23,064 bases of DNA from a virus, in IMG/VR virus record IMGVR_UViG_3300027770_000268, positions 1 through 23,064 of that record. One strand, 5' to 3'. Both the position numbers and the translations under genes were made by a program. Shown in pieces: positions 6,725 to 14,633 of the stretch (positions within the stretch are counted from its first letter, which is position 1; every line of letters starts with the position of its first letter). The notes under the pieces were generated by a model. That model saw nothing but the letters and a program-made list of their open reading frames with translations, made no database searches and had not been told where the DNA came from.

Positions 6725-7891
6725 ATGGCTACACGTAAGCATACAGACGATCATTTTGTAAAAGCACTCAACCCCAGAGATGCTGATACAAAGTATATGG
6801 GTGAAGAACCATTCTTCCCGACCCAGCCCGAACCCGAAACAAGATTTTCAGCACTTGCTAGAAGTTTTACGTGGTACACCCGTTTCTATACTAAAAAAGA
6901 CGCAAAAGAACTATTGTGTCAATATCTGGATTACAATAAGCGAACAGACGAGGCTAAGTTGGTTCGTAAGGTCCATGAAAGCGAATTCATTATTACATTG
7001 TGCTGGGTAGCACGTATGACAATGCGCGGGCTAGAATTAACCGAGCATGAAGAACTGACATTGCAAAATGATATTGGACGACTAGTCAAATCATTGAATT
7101 CTACAGAAACAAAAACTAGCGCAACCAGTATCGTAAAAGAAGAAGTGGTTGCAACACGCCCCAACATTCAGGAAATTCTGAAAGAAAAGGCACGAGATGC
7201 CGCCGGCGAAATGGAAGGGATGATTGACGATTTTGTTACTAAGGGCAAAGCGTTGGAAAAGACAGTTGATATTGTTGCAAAATACAATGTCATGCCTCAA
7301 CATATCCCAATCATTGTTGAAATCTGGAAACGTAAGCAAGATGAATTTCAACGTCTAAGTGACGGTGACGAGTCTCTAAAAGAGGGTTATGCGTTCCTAG
7401 GCAAGATTCAGATTCGTAACATTCTGAAATTTATTGAGGGTGTGCTAGGTGACTTGAATAGCTATATCAGCATTAAGAAAGCAAGCAAGGCTCCGCGCAA
7501 ACGTAAAGCAGTCCCTGTTGAAAAGATTGTTGCTAAACTGAAATACTTGAAGTTGTTCAAGGATGTTCAATCTAAACTTGATTTAGTTAGTGTACATCCT
7601 ACAAAACTTCACGGGGCAAGTGAAGCGTGGGTTTATGATACTGGTAAGCGTAAATTACATCACTACATTGCTGACGATTATAGCAAAGTGTTCAGTGTTA
7701 AGGGTAACACATTGCTAGGGTTTGATGCGAATACTAGTGAGATGAAAACATTACGTAAGCCCGGCGAGCAAATCAAAGAAGTGATGGGAAGCAAGCCCGC
7801 AGCACGTAAGTATTTCAAAGATATCAAAGCAGTAGGTGCAGTGCCCAATGGAAGGTTCAACGAAAATATGTTGATTTTGAAAGCGTTTTAA
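6725..7891 (+). CDS. Conserved T4-like phage protein of unknown function, early-type promoter
   Basis: This 388-residue, Lys/Arg-rich soluble protein has TGGAG 7 nt before the ATG. Residues ~40-180 look helical and charged. A basic stretch KASKAPRKRKAVP (252-264) precedes the C-terminal part: KLKYLKLFKDVQSKLDLVSV, then GASEAWVYDTGKRKLHHY, then TLRKPGEQIKEVM and NGRFNENMLILKAF. I recognise this C-terminal pattern as conserved in hypothetical proteins of marine T4-like phages, but I know no function. The basic linker would allow nucleic-acid binding. The sigma70 promoter directly upstream, rather than a TAAATA box, suggests early expression. It heads a tightly packed operon with two tiny genes and a MazG gene. 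Confidence 0.75.
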   Translation: MATRKHTDDHFVKALNPRDADTKYMGEEPFFPTQPEPETRFSALARSFTWYTRFYTKKDAKELLCQYLDYNKRTDEAKLVRKVHESEFIITLCWVARMTMRGLELTEHEELTLQNDIGRLVKSLNSTETKTSATSIVKEEVVATRPNIQEILKEKARDAAGEMEGMIDDFVTKGKALEKTVDIVAKYNVMPQHIPIIVEIWKRKQDEFQRLSDGDESLKEGYAFLGKIQIRNILKFIEGVLGDLNSYISIKKASKAPRKRKAVPVEKIVAKLKYLKLFKDVQSKLDLVSVHPTKLHGASEAWVYDTGKRKLHHYIADDYSKVFSVKGNTLLGFDANTSEMKTLRKPGEQIKEVMGSKPAARKYFKDIKAVGAVPNGRFNENMLILKAF

Positions 7892-7892
7892 A

Positions 7893-8081
7893 ATGAACAG
7901 ACAAGAGGTACAACAACGAATGACAGAGATTATGGTTATGATTGACCAGTCAATAGCAATGACCGATGACAGAAATGAAATATTAATGTTAGCCTGTGCT
8001 ATGATGCAGAGGTCTAAAGAGATATTTGAGTCTGAATTGGGTGTAGAAGGAAGAAAAGAAATGTTTAAGGATTATGTATGA
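7893..8081 (+). CDS. Small helical protein, unknown function
   Basis: The ATG lies 1 nt after the preceding stop. The product has 62 residues, is Met-rich (10 Met) and acidic, and looks entirely helical (RQEVQQRMTEIMVMIDQSI). No membrane segment or known motif is seen. The stop overlaps the next start as ATGA at 8078-8081. Coding status rests on length, tight packing and overlap rather than on homology. Confidence 0.6.
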   Translation: MNRQEVQQRMTEIMVMIDQSIAMTDDRNEILMLACAMMQRSKEIFESELGVEGRKEMFKDYV

Positions 8082-8254
8082 CAGATAAATTTTTTATATG
8101 GTTTGATCGTAACCGTAAAACGATTGGATATACAGTTGCCGGACTCAATATTTTGAGTGGGTTAAGTTTGCTTGCTAGCGGACAAAGTGCAAATGGCTGG
8201 TTGCAGATTTTCTTGGGAGGTGTCATTGGAATTGATACTGCAACAACACCATGA
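8078..8254 (+). CDS. Small membrane protein (58 aa)
   Basis: The ATG overlaps the previous stop (ATGA) and its own TGA at 8252-8254 overlaps the MazG start (ATGA at 8251), so the three genes form a translationally coupled chain. The product starts MTDKFFIWFDRNRKTIGYTV and is followed by hydrophobic segments AGLNILSGLSLLASG and WLQIFLGGVIGI, with a positively charged turn-in before the first. This suggests two short membrane helices, or one helix plus an amphipathic one. Similar short proteins with a W-x-DxNRKxIGYT start occur in marine T4-like phages as far as I recall, without known function. Confidence 0.7.
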   Translation: MTDKFFIWFDRNRKTIGYTVAGLNILSGLSLLASGQSANGWLQIFLGGVIGIDTATTP

Positions 8255-8697
8255 AAATTGATTTAAACAAATACCAAGAGTTTGTAGAGGCAGTTACTAG
8301 TCAAGCAAGCAATGACCTGACTACATTCCATGATACGATAGATCGGTTAGATGCTAACTATGAACTAGACTTAGCAGACAATCAGATGAAGCATGGACCT
8401 GATGTTAATATTCCACTACTAATCACAGCATGTTTTGGATTAGCGGCTGAAAGTGGTGAATTTATTGAAGTGCCCAAGAAGATCATTTTTCAGGGTAAAG
8501 CATTGACTGACGAGAATGTATTTCATATGAAACGTGAACTCGGTGACATTATGTGGTACTGGGTAAATGCATGTCGTGCGTTGAATCTTGACCCCAACGA
8601 AGTGATTGCTGAGAATATACGCAAGTTAGAGTCACGCTATCCCGGTGGAAAGTTTGACGCATTTTACAGCGAAAATCGTAAAGACGGCGACTTGTAA
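8251..8697 (+). CDS. mazG: MazG-type nucleotide pyrophosphohydrolase
   Basis: The 148-residue product has the two metal-binding motifs of the all-alpha NTP pyrophosphohydrolase (MazG) fold: E67-SG-E70 in CFGLAAESGEF and E96-LG-D99 in MKRELGDIMWYW. The C-terminal ENIRKLESRYPGGKFD also matches the single-domain phage MazG family. These enzymes hydrolyse (d)NTPs to (d)NMPs, and cyanophage members prefer dGTP/dCTP; a role in lowering ppGpp was proposed but is disputed. It is the last gene of the early-type operon and is coupled by ATGA overlap to the small membrane protein. Together with the dNMP kinase at 9604 it fits nucleotide recycling during infection. Confidence 0.92.
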   Translation: MKIDLNKYQEFVEAVTSQASNDLTTFHDTIDRLDANYELDLADNQMKHGPDVNIPLLITACFGLAAESGEFIEVPKKIIFQGKALTDENVFHMKRELGDIMWYWVNACRALNLDPNEVIAENIRKLESRYPGGKFDAFYSENRKDGDL

Positions 8698-8709
8698 TAC
8701 ATGAACCAT

Positions 8710-8745
8710 AGTGTTACCTGATAAATAGTATTATTAGGTAACACT
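8710..8745. promoter_or_regulatory. 10-bp inverted repeat flanking a late box
   Basis: AGTGTTACCT (8710-8719) and AGGTAACACT (8736-8745) are perfect reverse complements, separated by 16 nt. The GATAAATA late box (8720-8727) lies exactly inside the loop. There is no T-run, so it is a poor intrinsic terminator. The right arm also carries the AGG that is probably the ribosome binding site of the gp13-like gene. Confidence 0.65.
8720..8727 (+). promoter_or_regulatory. Late-promoter-like box GATAAATA
   Basis: It lies 19 nt before the gp13-like ATG (8747), in the loop of an inverted repeat. The sequence after it (TAGGTAACACT) recurs upstream of the fibre gene at 21493. Confidence 0.6.
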
Positions 8746-8746
8746 T

Positions 8747-9544
8747 ATGTCAACATATCCAACCGCTTCTGTTCTTTCAACTCCAACCGGGTTAACTTTA
8801 TCAGAATTAAAAGAGGGATTATTCAGTAATCTTAGATATCGTCTTGGTGACGGGATGATTGATATTGAATTGGATCCTCAACATTACGAGGCAGCGTACA
8901 ATTACGCTATTAAGGTCTATCGTCAACGGGCACAAGCCGCTACGGAAGAATCTTATATTCTAATGACCATTGAAAAGAATGTAGATACCTACACTCTTCC
9001 TGCTGAGTTTATCAATGTAAGAAGTATTTTCCGTAGAACAATTGGTTTAGAAACTGGGCCATCAAGCAGCAGTTTTGATCCGTTTAGTAGTGCTATTCTA
9101 AACACCTATTTGCTTAACTATAATTATGCTGGCGGTATGGCAACATATGACTTTTATGCAGGTTATGTTGAGTTAGCAGCAAGAATGTTCGGTGGTTATG
9201 TAACATACACATTCAACCCAGTGTCCAAGATATTGCGTATTGTTCGTGATCCAAAAGGATCGGGAGAGCGTGTATTGATATGGGCCGATGTACAAAAGAC
9301 AGAAGAAATATTACTACAAGACCCGGGCGCTGGTGTATGGATTGGTGATTTTATTTTAGCTAATCTTAAAGTTATGATTGGTGAAGCCCGTGAGAAATTT
9401 GGCACTATCGCCGGTCCAGGTGGCGGTACAACATTGAACGGTACTGCCATGAAAGCAGAAGGCAAAGCTGGAATGGAATTATTGATTGAAGAATTGAAGA
9501 AATATGTAGATTACAGTCAACCATTAACATGGGTACAGGGTTAA
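8747..9544 (+). CDS. gp13: Neck protein (T4 gp13-like)
   Basis: The 265-residue product has LFSNLRYRLGDGMIDIELDP, then HYEAAYNYAIKVYRQRAQAA, then VDTYTLPAEFINVRSIFRRT. This matches the gp13 family pattern in marine T4-like phages (helix, RLG.....IE, then Y.EA...A...Y....., then Y.LP......V..IF). The C-terminal part has a helix-rich region with LANLKVMIGEAREKFGT and a Gly-rich loop (GPGGGTTLNG). gp13 pairs with gp14 to make the neck collar that closes the portal after packaging. In T4, genes 13-14-15 are adjacent and co-oriented; here gp13 is separated from 14-15 by the early-type operon and lies on the opposite strand. A late box and AGG site precede it. Confidence 0.75.
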   Translation: MSTYPTASVLSTPTGLTLSELKEGLFSNLRYRLGDGMIDIELDPQHYEAAYNYAIKVYRQRAQAATEESYILMTIEKNVDTYTLPAEFINVRSIFRRTIGLETGPSSSSFDPFSSAILNTYLLNYNYAGGMATYDFYAGYVELAARMFGGYVTYTFNPVSKILRIVRDPKGSGERVLIWADVQKTEEILLQDPGAGVWIGDFILANLKVMIGEAREKFGTIAGPGGGTTLNGTAMKAEGKAGMELLIEELKKYVDYSQPLTWVQG

Positions 9545-9553
9545 CCTAAATGC

Positions 9554-9582
9554 TTTCTATTGTCTTGTTACTGTAATATAAT
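9554..9582 (+). promoter_or_regulatory. Possible weak sigma70-type promoter
   Basis: TATAAT (9577-9582) is a perfect -10, but the hexamer 17 nt upstream is only TTTCTA (9554-9559). AGGAA (9593-9597) then serves the ATG at 9604. No TAAATA box is present before this gene, which hints at non-late transcription. Confidence 0.35.
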
Positions 9583-9603
9583 AAGTACTTATAGGAACAT
9601 TGT

Positions 9604-10263
9604 ATGATTATAGGTATCACTGGTTTAATTGGTTCAGGCAAAGACACAATTGCTGACTATCTTACTACCCATCACGGGTTTAAACGAATCAGTTTTGCAT
9701 CCAGTCTTAAAGATGCAATAGCAGTAATCTTTGGATGGAACCGTGAATACTTAGAAGGCACAACAAAAGCTAGTAGAGTTTGGCGTGAACAGAAAGATGA
9801 ATGGTGGAGCAATCGTTTGGGTATGGACATTACCCCAAGATGGATACTACAATATTGGGGAACTGATGTATGTCGTAATCACTTTCACAATGATATCTGG
9901 GTAGCAAGCGTAGAACACAAGCTATTAAACTCTAATGAAGATATTGTAATTACCGATTGTAGATTTGCCAATGAGGTAAATGCTATTAGAAACATAGGCG
10001 GTATAGCAATTAGAGTAAAACGAGGCCCTGATCCTGAATGGTATGATTCAGCAGTGGCATACAATAGAGGGCCAAACGGTAACTCAGCTTGGTCTCTAAG
10101 CAAAATGAAGTTAGACAAACTACACATTCATGCTAGTGAGTACAGTAGTGTAGGACTAGACTATGACCATATGGTAGATAACAACAGTACCATTGATGAA
10201 TTACACAACACTATGTACGGAATAATTAGTAGTCAATTTGTAGATCACCTCGACGCCAAGTAA
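9604..10263 (+). CDS. gp1: Deoxynucleoside monophosphate kinase (T4 gene 1-like)
   Basis: The 219-residue product has an N-terminal Walker A loop GLIGSGKDT (7-15) following a short beta strand. It then has FKRISFASSLKDAIAVIFGW, WILQYWGTDVCR (81-91), and VITDCRFANEVNAI (115-128), which is the Walker B/DxR-type core of the dNMP kinase family. HASEY (176-180) near the end matches the conserved SE motif. The T4 enzyme (241 residues) phosphorylates dTMP, dGMP and 5-hydroxymethyl-dCMP for DNA synthesis. Its length is complete for the family. The 3' end overlaps the convergent gene by 38 nt. Confidence 0.88.
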   Translation: MIIGITGLIGSGKDTIADYLTTHHGFKRISFASSLKDAIAVIFGWNREYLEGTTKASRVWREQKDEWWSNRLGMDITPRWILQYWGTDVCRNHFHNDIWVASVEHKLLNSNEDIVITDCRFANEVNAIRNIGGIAIRVKRGPDPEWYDSAVAYNRGPNGNSAWSLSKMKLDKLHIHASEYSSVGLDYDHMVDNNSTIDELHNTMYGIISSQFVDHLDAK

Positions 10264-10579
10264 CATCTTTTTTCTTAACTACTTCTATACAATTTAAACA
10301 AATACTACGTAGATTAGTATGTTCAGTATGTTCTAAGTTTCCGTCAATATGAAACACGGTTATTTGTGTAAGAAATAGACTTTTAAACCCACATAAATCA
10401 CATGTGGCTTTTTTTTTATATCCACTTTTGGTCCAATTAGCCTTTCTAGGCTTTAGTTTGTTTTTCTTTCGGCCGCATTCATCACATGTACTTCTGTAAT
10501 GTGTAACTCCGTCACGTTTATAATTTATAGCGGTATGATTTTTGTTACATTTAATACAAATTGGGCGTTGATTTAGCAT
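10226..10579 (-). CDS. Small zinc-finger / degenerate HNH-like protein
   Basis: This 117-residue basic protein has four CxxC pairs: C8/C11, C32/C35, C60/C63 and C94/C97. FHIDGN (76-81) and NLRSIC (89-94) lie between the last two pairs. The order CxxC - HxDGN - NLxxlCxxC is that of HNH endonucleases with zinc knuckles, but the final His usually following the last CxxC is missing (CIE). It could be a homing-type endonuclease or a DNA-binding protein. The minus-strand orientation, opposite to its neighbours, and the convergent 38-nt overlap with the kinase gene are consistent with an inserted element. No Shine-Dalgarno site is seen; the minus-strand sequence ACTAAATA lies 4 nt before the ATG. 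Confidence 0.7.
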   Translation of the reverse strand: MLNQRPICIKCNKNHTAINYKRDGVTHYRSTCDECGRKKNKLKPRKANWTKSGYKKKATCDLCGFKSLFLTQITVFHIDGNLEHTEHTNLRSICLNCIEVVKKKDVTWRRGDLQIDY

Positions 10580-10596
10580 ACAGTATTTAGTTAGAA

Positions 10597-10620
10597 ACCT
10601 TCGAAGGTACGGTTAAACCG
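10597..10620. promoter_or_regulatory. Adjacent palindromes between divergent genes
   Basis: ACCTTCGAAGGT (10597-10608) is a perfect 12-bp palindrome. It is followed by CGGTT-A-AACCG (10610-10620) and then a run of six T (10623-10628). It may be an operator, or a weak terminator for the kinase transcript. The run of T's suits plus-strand termination, but the second stem is short. Confidence 0.4.
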
Positions 10621-10637
10621 ACTTTTTTGAATTTATT

Positions 10638-10645
10638 AATAAATA
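10638..10645 (+). promoter_or_regulatory. Late-promoter-like box AATAAATA
   Basis: TTAATAAATAATAG surrounds the box, giving a 53-nt leader to the sheath ATG. AAAGGA (10685-10690) is the ribosome binding site. The box is the same variant as at 790. Confidence 0.6.
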
Positions 10646-10698
10646 ATAGTATGCAATCAGGTAGTAAACCTCAAAATTTTACATAAAGGAAAAATAAA

Positions 10699-13600
10699 AT
10701 GGCATTAACATCACCCGGCGTAGAAGTAACGATCATTGACCAGAGTCAATATTTACCAGCGGCTGCTGGTTCTGTTCCGCTAGTAGTATTAGCTACAGCG
10801 CAAAACAAAGCCAATCCAACAGGTACAGGCGTAGCACCCGCTACAACTGCTGCAAATGCAAATAAGTTGTATCAAGTTACAAGCCAAAGAGATTTAGTAA
10901 GTTTGTATGGAACACCATTCTTCTATACTACAACAGCTGGAACACCAATTCAAGGTTACGAATTAAATGAATATGGTTTATTAGCAGCATATTCATTATT
11001 AGGCGTTACTAACCGTTGTTATGTATTACGTGCTGATATTGATTTAGCAAGTTTAGTTGGACAAACAGCACGTCCAACAGGTGCCCCTGCTGACGGCGCA
11101 TATTGGTTAGATACTCTTACTTCAACTTGGGGTATAAATATATTCAATGCAACAACAGGACAATTTGTCCCAGTATCTCCTCTTGTTATTAGTGATGCAG
11201 CTTCATTAACTGGAGGTGGATATCCATTAGATAGTATTGGTAACATTGGAAGTTATGCAGTAAATGCAACAGTGACTGGAACAGGCGCCCCTGTTACAAC
11301 ACACCAATTCTTTTTAAAGAATTACAATAATACTTGGGTTCCATTGGGATCAAATGAATGGATGGCTTCTGTTCCTACAATTCAAGGTACTGTAAGTAAT
11401 CCTACATTAATTGCAACTAATACATTTACTATAAATGTAAGTGGTATATACAACATTGTAATAGAAGTTCCAGCAGATAATACTGTTGAAGGAGTTGCAA
11501 GTGCTATTAATGATGTAGGATTAGGCATTATTTCAGCAAGAGTAAGTTCAGGTAGATTGTTGATTTATTCTGTACAAACTTCAACAAGTCTTGGTTATTT
11601 CTCTATAACAAATACTACAGGAACACCGGCAACTGCAATGGGACTTCCTTTATCAACAAACGTTTATCAACCAATATTACAGTACGGCACTTCATCTCAG
11701 ATGCCATTGTGGTCTAGTAGTCAAACAACTCCTCGTCCAACTGGTTCTATTTGGATGAAAATTGGTTCTTCTGGAAACGGATTGGAACCAATTGTATCTA
11801 GATATAGTACTACAACTGCATCATGGGTTGCAAAATCTGTATCATTGGCTCAATCTGATTGGTCAGTTACCGCTACGTTAGATCCATCAGGCGGAGCATT
11901 GATTGCAGCAGGTGAAGTTTATGGTCAATATAATTTTAATGGACAATTTAATGCAGGTCCGGTTTACTTATGGGAAAGATTAGCATCTGGCCCAACAGTA
12001 GTAACAGGAACAACAACTGATGTTGTATTTGCTGGGCTTACTAGTTCTACTAGTTGTACTGCAACAACAGCATCAAGTGATCAAATTACTGTAGCAAGTT
12101 CTGCTGCTTTTAATATTGGTGACCCGGTAGTATTTACAGGCAGTGTTTTTGGTAATGTAGTGGTTGAAACTACATATTATATCTTAGATAAGCCAACTGC
12201 AACCGCAGTAACAATTTCTGCTACCCTAGGTGGAAGTACATTCCAATTAGCTAATGCAACTGGTACAATGACCATGACTAATCCAGATGTATCTTTGTAT
12301 GTTCAAGTAAGCGCAGCTGGTTCCACTAATTTATCAGCAGTGTATAGCTTTGTAGTTGAGGACGGAATGGATAACACAGATTTTGTAACTGCATGGCAAT
12401 CATCAGGTATACCTAATACTAGTGCAAGCATTACTACTGACGGCGCAATTCAACTACAACACACCCTAGGCGGTGTAATTGTAATGAATGATGTTATTCA
12501 AACTGCGGGCGCACTTAAAGGATATTCTGCAGGTATTTTAGATCAAGCTGGATTCATAGTAGGGGATACACTATTTACTAAATATGGAAATCAACCAACT
12601 GTTACTTTTACATCAGTTACTCCTAATTCCACTGATAGTGCTACAGGAACTAATGCAACGGTAACTATAACAGGCAATTATGGAAAGTATGTATTAAATG
12701 GTAATGGTGTAGCAACCGCTGGAACTGGATATGCAATAGGTGATCAATTAACGTTCTTGGGTACACAATTAGGTGGAACAAGCCCGGCAAACGATTTAGT
12801 AGTTCAAGTTACTGCTATATCAGGTGACAGCGCAACTGGTCCAGTAACCGCAACTGCATGGGTTTCAGGTACTTCTAGTATTAATTATTCAGTAGAATGT
12901 AGTAATTGGGTAGAATTAGACTTTACTGCTAACGAAGGTGCCCCAGTAGCAACTCCAACAAATGGTACAAACTGGTTCTACAGTGTTATTGACCAAGTTG
13001 ATATACTAGTGCAAGCTAATGGTCAATGGAATGGTTATAGAAATATAAATTACGATTCTACTGGTTTCCCATCAGCAACAGGCAGTAATGCAACAGATCC
13101 AAATGGTCCTATAATTGCTGCAACTGAACCAACAACTCAAAGTGACGGCACAACTGCATTAGCATACGGTGATTTATGGATCAACACAACTGATTTAGAA
13201 ATGTATCCGGTTATTAGTCGTTGGCAAAGTGTTGAGTCTGTAGATCAGTGGGTATTGATTGACAATGCAGATCAAACTAGCAGCAAAGGTGTAGCATTCT
13301 ATGATGCACGTTGGAGCAGTTCTGGTGCAATCAACCCAGTTGATGATCCGATTCCAACTATCAAGAGTTTGTTAATTAGTGATTATGTTGATTTAGATGT
13401 TCCGAATCCAGCTGCATACCCAACAGGTATGTTGTTGTTCAACACACGCCGTTCAGGATACAATGTAAAAGAATTCACAACAGGATATTTTACAAGTGCT
13501 AATTATCCAAATGCCGGATCATATGATGCAGGGGATCCTACTAACATAGATAACTTACCATTGGTTAGCTATACATGGGTAAGTCAAAGTGGATTACAAA

Positions 13601-14562
13601 GTAACGGCAGTCCGTATATGGGTCGCCAAGCACAACGTAATATGGTTGTAAAATCATTGCGTTCAGCGATTGACACTAATACTGATATCCGCGACGAAGA
13701 TAACTTCTTCAACTTAATGGCTACACCTAACTATCCAGAATTACAACCTAACATGGTTGTATTGAATGCGGATCGCGGTGAGACAGGTTATATTATTGGT
13801 GACACTCCAATGAGATTGCCTCCAAGTGCTACTGATATTCAAGCATGGGCAACTAACGCCGCAGGTGCAACAAGCACAGGCGAAGAAGGTTGTGTAACAC
13901 GTAATACATACTTAGGGTTGTTCTATCCAAGTGGTATCACAAGTGACCTAAGTGGTAACTTAGTTGCTGTTCCTCCAAGTCACATGATGTTGCGTACATT
14001 CTTACGTAATGACACCATCAGCTATCCTTGGTTAGCAGCAGCAGGCACACGCCGCGGTATCATTGACAATGCTACAAACATTGGTTATATTGATTCAGCT
14101 ACTGGTGAGTTTGTTACTACTAAGACACAAATTGGTATTCGTGATGTATTGTACATTAACTTTATCAATCCGTTGGTATTCTTTACAGGCGTTGGGTTAC
14201 TAAATTATGGTAACAAGACAAGTTATAACAGTTCTAGCGCATTAGATAGAGTTAACGTTGCACGACTAATTGCTTATGTACGTAGACAATTAACATTAGC
14301 AGCAAGACCGTTTGTATTTGAACCTAACGATGCATTGACTCGTAATCAAATCGCAGGTGTGGTTCAAACATTGATGGTTGATTTAGTTGCTAAACGCGGT
14401 ATCTATGATTACTTGGTAATTTGTGACGAAAGTAACAATACCCCAGCAAGAATCGATAGAAATGAACTTTGGATTGACGTTGCACTTGAACCAGTGAAAG
14501 CCGCTGAATTCATTTACATCCCGGTTCGTGTTCTAAACACAGGTGAGATAGCATCATTATAA
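10699..14562 (+). CDS. gp18: Tail sheath protein (T4 gp18-like), oversized
   Basis: The N-terminus (MALTSPGVEVTIIDQSQYLP, then YGTPFF and YGLLAAYSLLGVTNRCYVLR) and the C-terminal ~310 residues are classic contractile-tail sheath sequence. The C-terminal part has QAQRNMVVKSLRSAI, GITSDLSGNLVAVPPSHMML, ARLIAYVRRQLTLAARPFVF, and ELWIDVALEPVKAAEFIYIP. The sheath surrounds the tail tube and contracts on infection. T4 gp18 has 659 residues; this one has 1287. The extra length lies between ~residues 125 and 960, where protruding domains I and II sit in T4. The middle holds several recognisable modules: a flagellar-hook-like segment (~241-317), a GGL/TYY-type module (~470-523), a GTGYAIGDQL module (~675-710), and Trp-rich blocks (DGAYWLD, GSIWMKIG, GDLWINT). 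No frameshift is seen. The gene is flanked by gp19, as in T4. Confidence 0.93.
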   Translation: MALTSPGVEVTIIDQSQYLPAAAGSVPLVVLATAQNKANPTGTGVAPATTAANANKLYQVTSQRDLVSLYGTPFFYTTTAGTPIQGYELNEYGLLAAYSLLGVTNRCYVLRADIDLASLVGQTARPTGAPADGAYWLDTLTSTWGINIFNATTGQFVPVSPLVISDAASLTGGGYPLDSIGNIGSYAVNATVTGTGAPVTTHQFFLKNYNNTWVPLGSNEWMASVPTIQGTVSNPTLIATNTFTINVSGIYNIVIEVPADNTVEGVASAINDVGLGIISARVSSGRLLIYSVQTSTSLGYFSITNTTGTPATAMGLPLSTNVYQPILQYGTSSQMPLWSSSQTTPRPTGSIWMKIGSSGNGLEPIVSRYSTTTASWVAKSVSLAQSDWSVTATLDPSGGALIAAGEVYGQYNFNGQFNAGPVYLWERLASGPTVVTGTTTDVVFAGLTSSTSCTATTASSDQITVASSAAFNIGDPVVFTGSVFGNVVVETTYYILDKPTATAVTISATLGGSTFQLANATGTMTMTNPDVSLYVQVSAAGSTNLSAVYSFVVEDGMDNTDFVTAWQSSGIPNTSASITTDGAIQLQHTLGGVIVMNDVIQTAGALKGYSAGILDQAGFIVGDTLFTKYGNQPTVTFTSVTPNSTDSATGTNATVTITGNYGKYVLNGNGVATAGTGYAIGDQLTFLGTQLGGTSPANDLVVQVTAISGDSATGPVTATAWVSGTSSINYSVECSNWVELDFTANEGAPVATPTNGTNWFYSVIDQVDILVQANGQWNGYRNINYDSTGFPSATGSNATDPNGPIIAATEPTTQSDGTTALAYGDLWINTTDLEMYPVISRWQSVESVDQWVLIDNADQTSSKGVAFYDARWSSSGAINPVDDPIPTIKSLLISDYVDLDVPNPAAYPTGMLLFNTRRSGYNVKEFTTGYFTSANYPNAGSYDAGDPTNIDNLPLVSYTWVSQSGLQSNGSPYMGRQAQRNMVVKSLRSAIDTNTDIRDEDNFFNLMATPNYPELQPNMVVLNADRGETGYIIGDTPMRLPPSATDIQAWATNAAGATSTGEEGCVTRNTYLGLFYPSGITSDLSGNLVAVPPSHMMLRTFLRNDTISYPWLAAAGTRRGIIDNATNIGYIDSATGEFVTTKTQIGIRDVLYINFINPLVFFTGVGLLNYGNKTSYNSSSALDRVNVARLIAYVRRQLTLAARPFVFEPNDALTRNQIAGVVQTLMVDLVAKRGIYDYLVICDESNNTPARIDRNELWIDVALEPVKAAEFIYIPVRVLNTGEIASL

Positions 14563-14570
14563 TAAGCTAG

Positions 14571-14600
14571 GATAACCCCGAAAGGGGTTATCTGTTTATT
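14571..14600 (+). terminator. Hairpin after sheath gene, terminator-like
   Basis: GATAACCCC (14571-14579), GAAA tetraloop (14580-14583) and GGGGTTATC (14584-14592) form a perfect 9-bp stem, followed by the T-rich tail TGTTTATT. The T-tract is interrupted, so termination may be partial, or the hairpin may protect the sheath mRNA 3' end from decay. Confidence 0.7.
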
Positions 14601-14603
14601 TAA

Positions 14604-14611
14604 GATAAATA
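14604..14611 (+). promoter_or_regulatory. Late-promoter-like box GATAAATA
   Basis: This box lies immediately after the sheath terminator hairpin and 22 nt before the tube ATG. AGGAG (14620-14624) is a strong ribosome binding site. Confidence 0.65.
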
Positions 14612-14633
14612 AGATTAACAGGAGATATATAAA

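Noticed and set aside
9551-9582. T4 MotA-type middle promoter (TGCTTTC before TATAAT)
   Set aside because: The distance of about 19 nt between the box and -10 is too long for the usual MotA spacing of about 12 nt, and the box is imperfect. A weak sigma70 promoter is more plausible.
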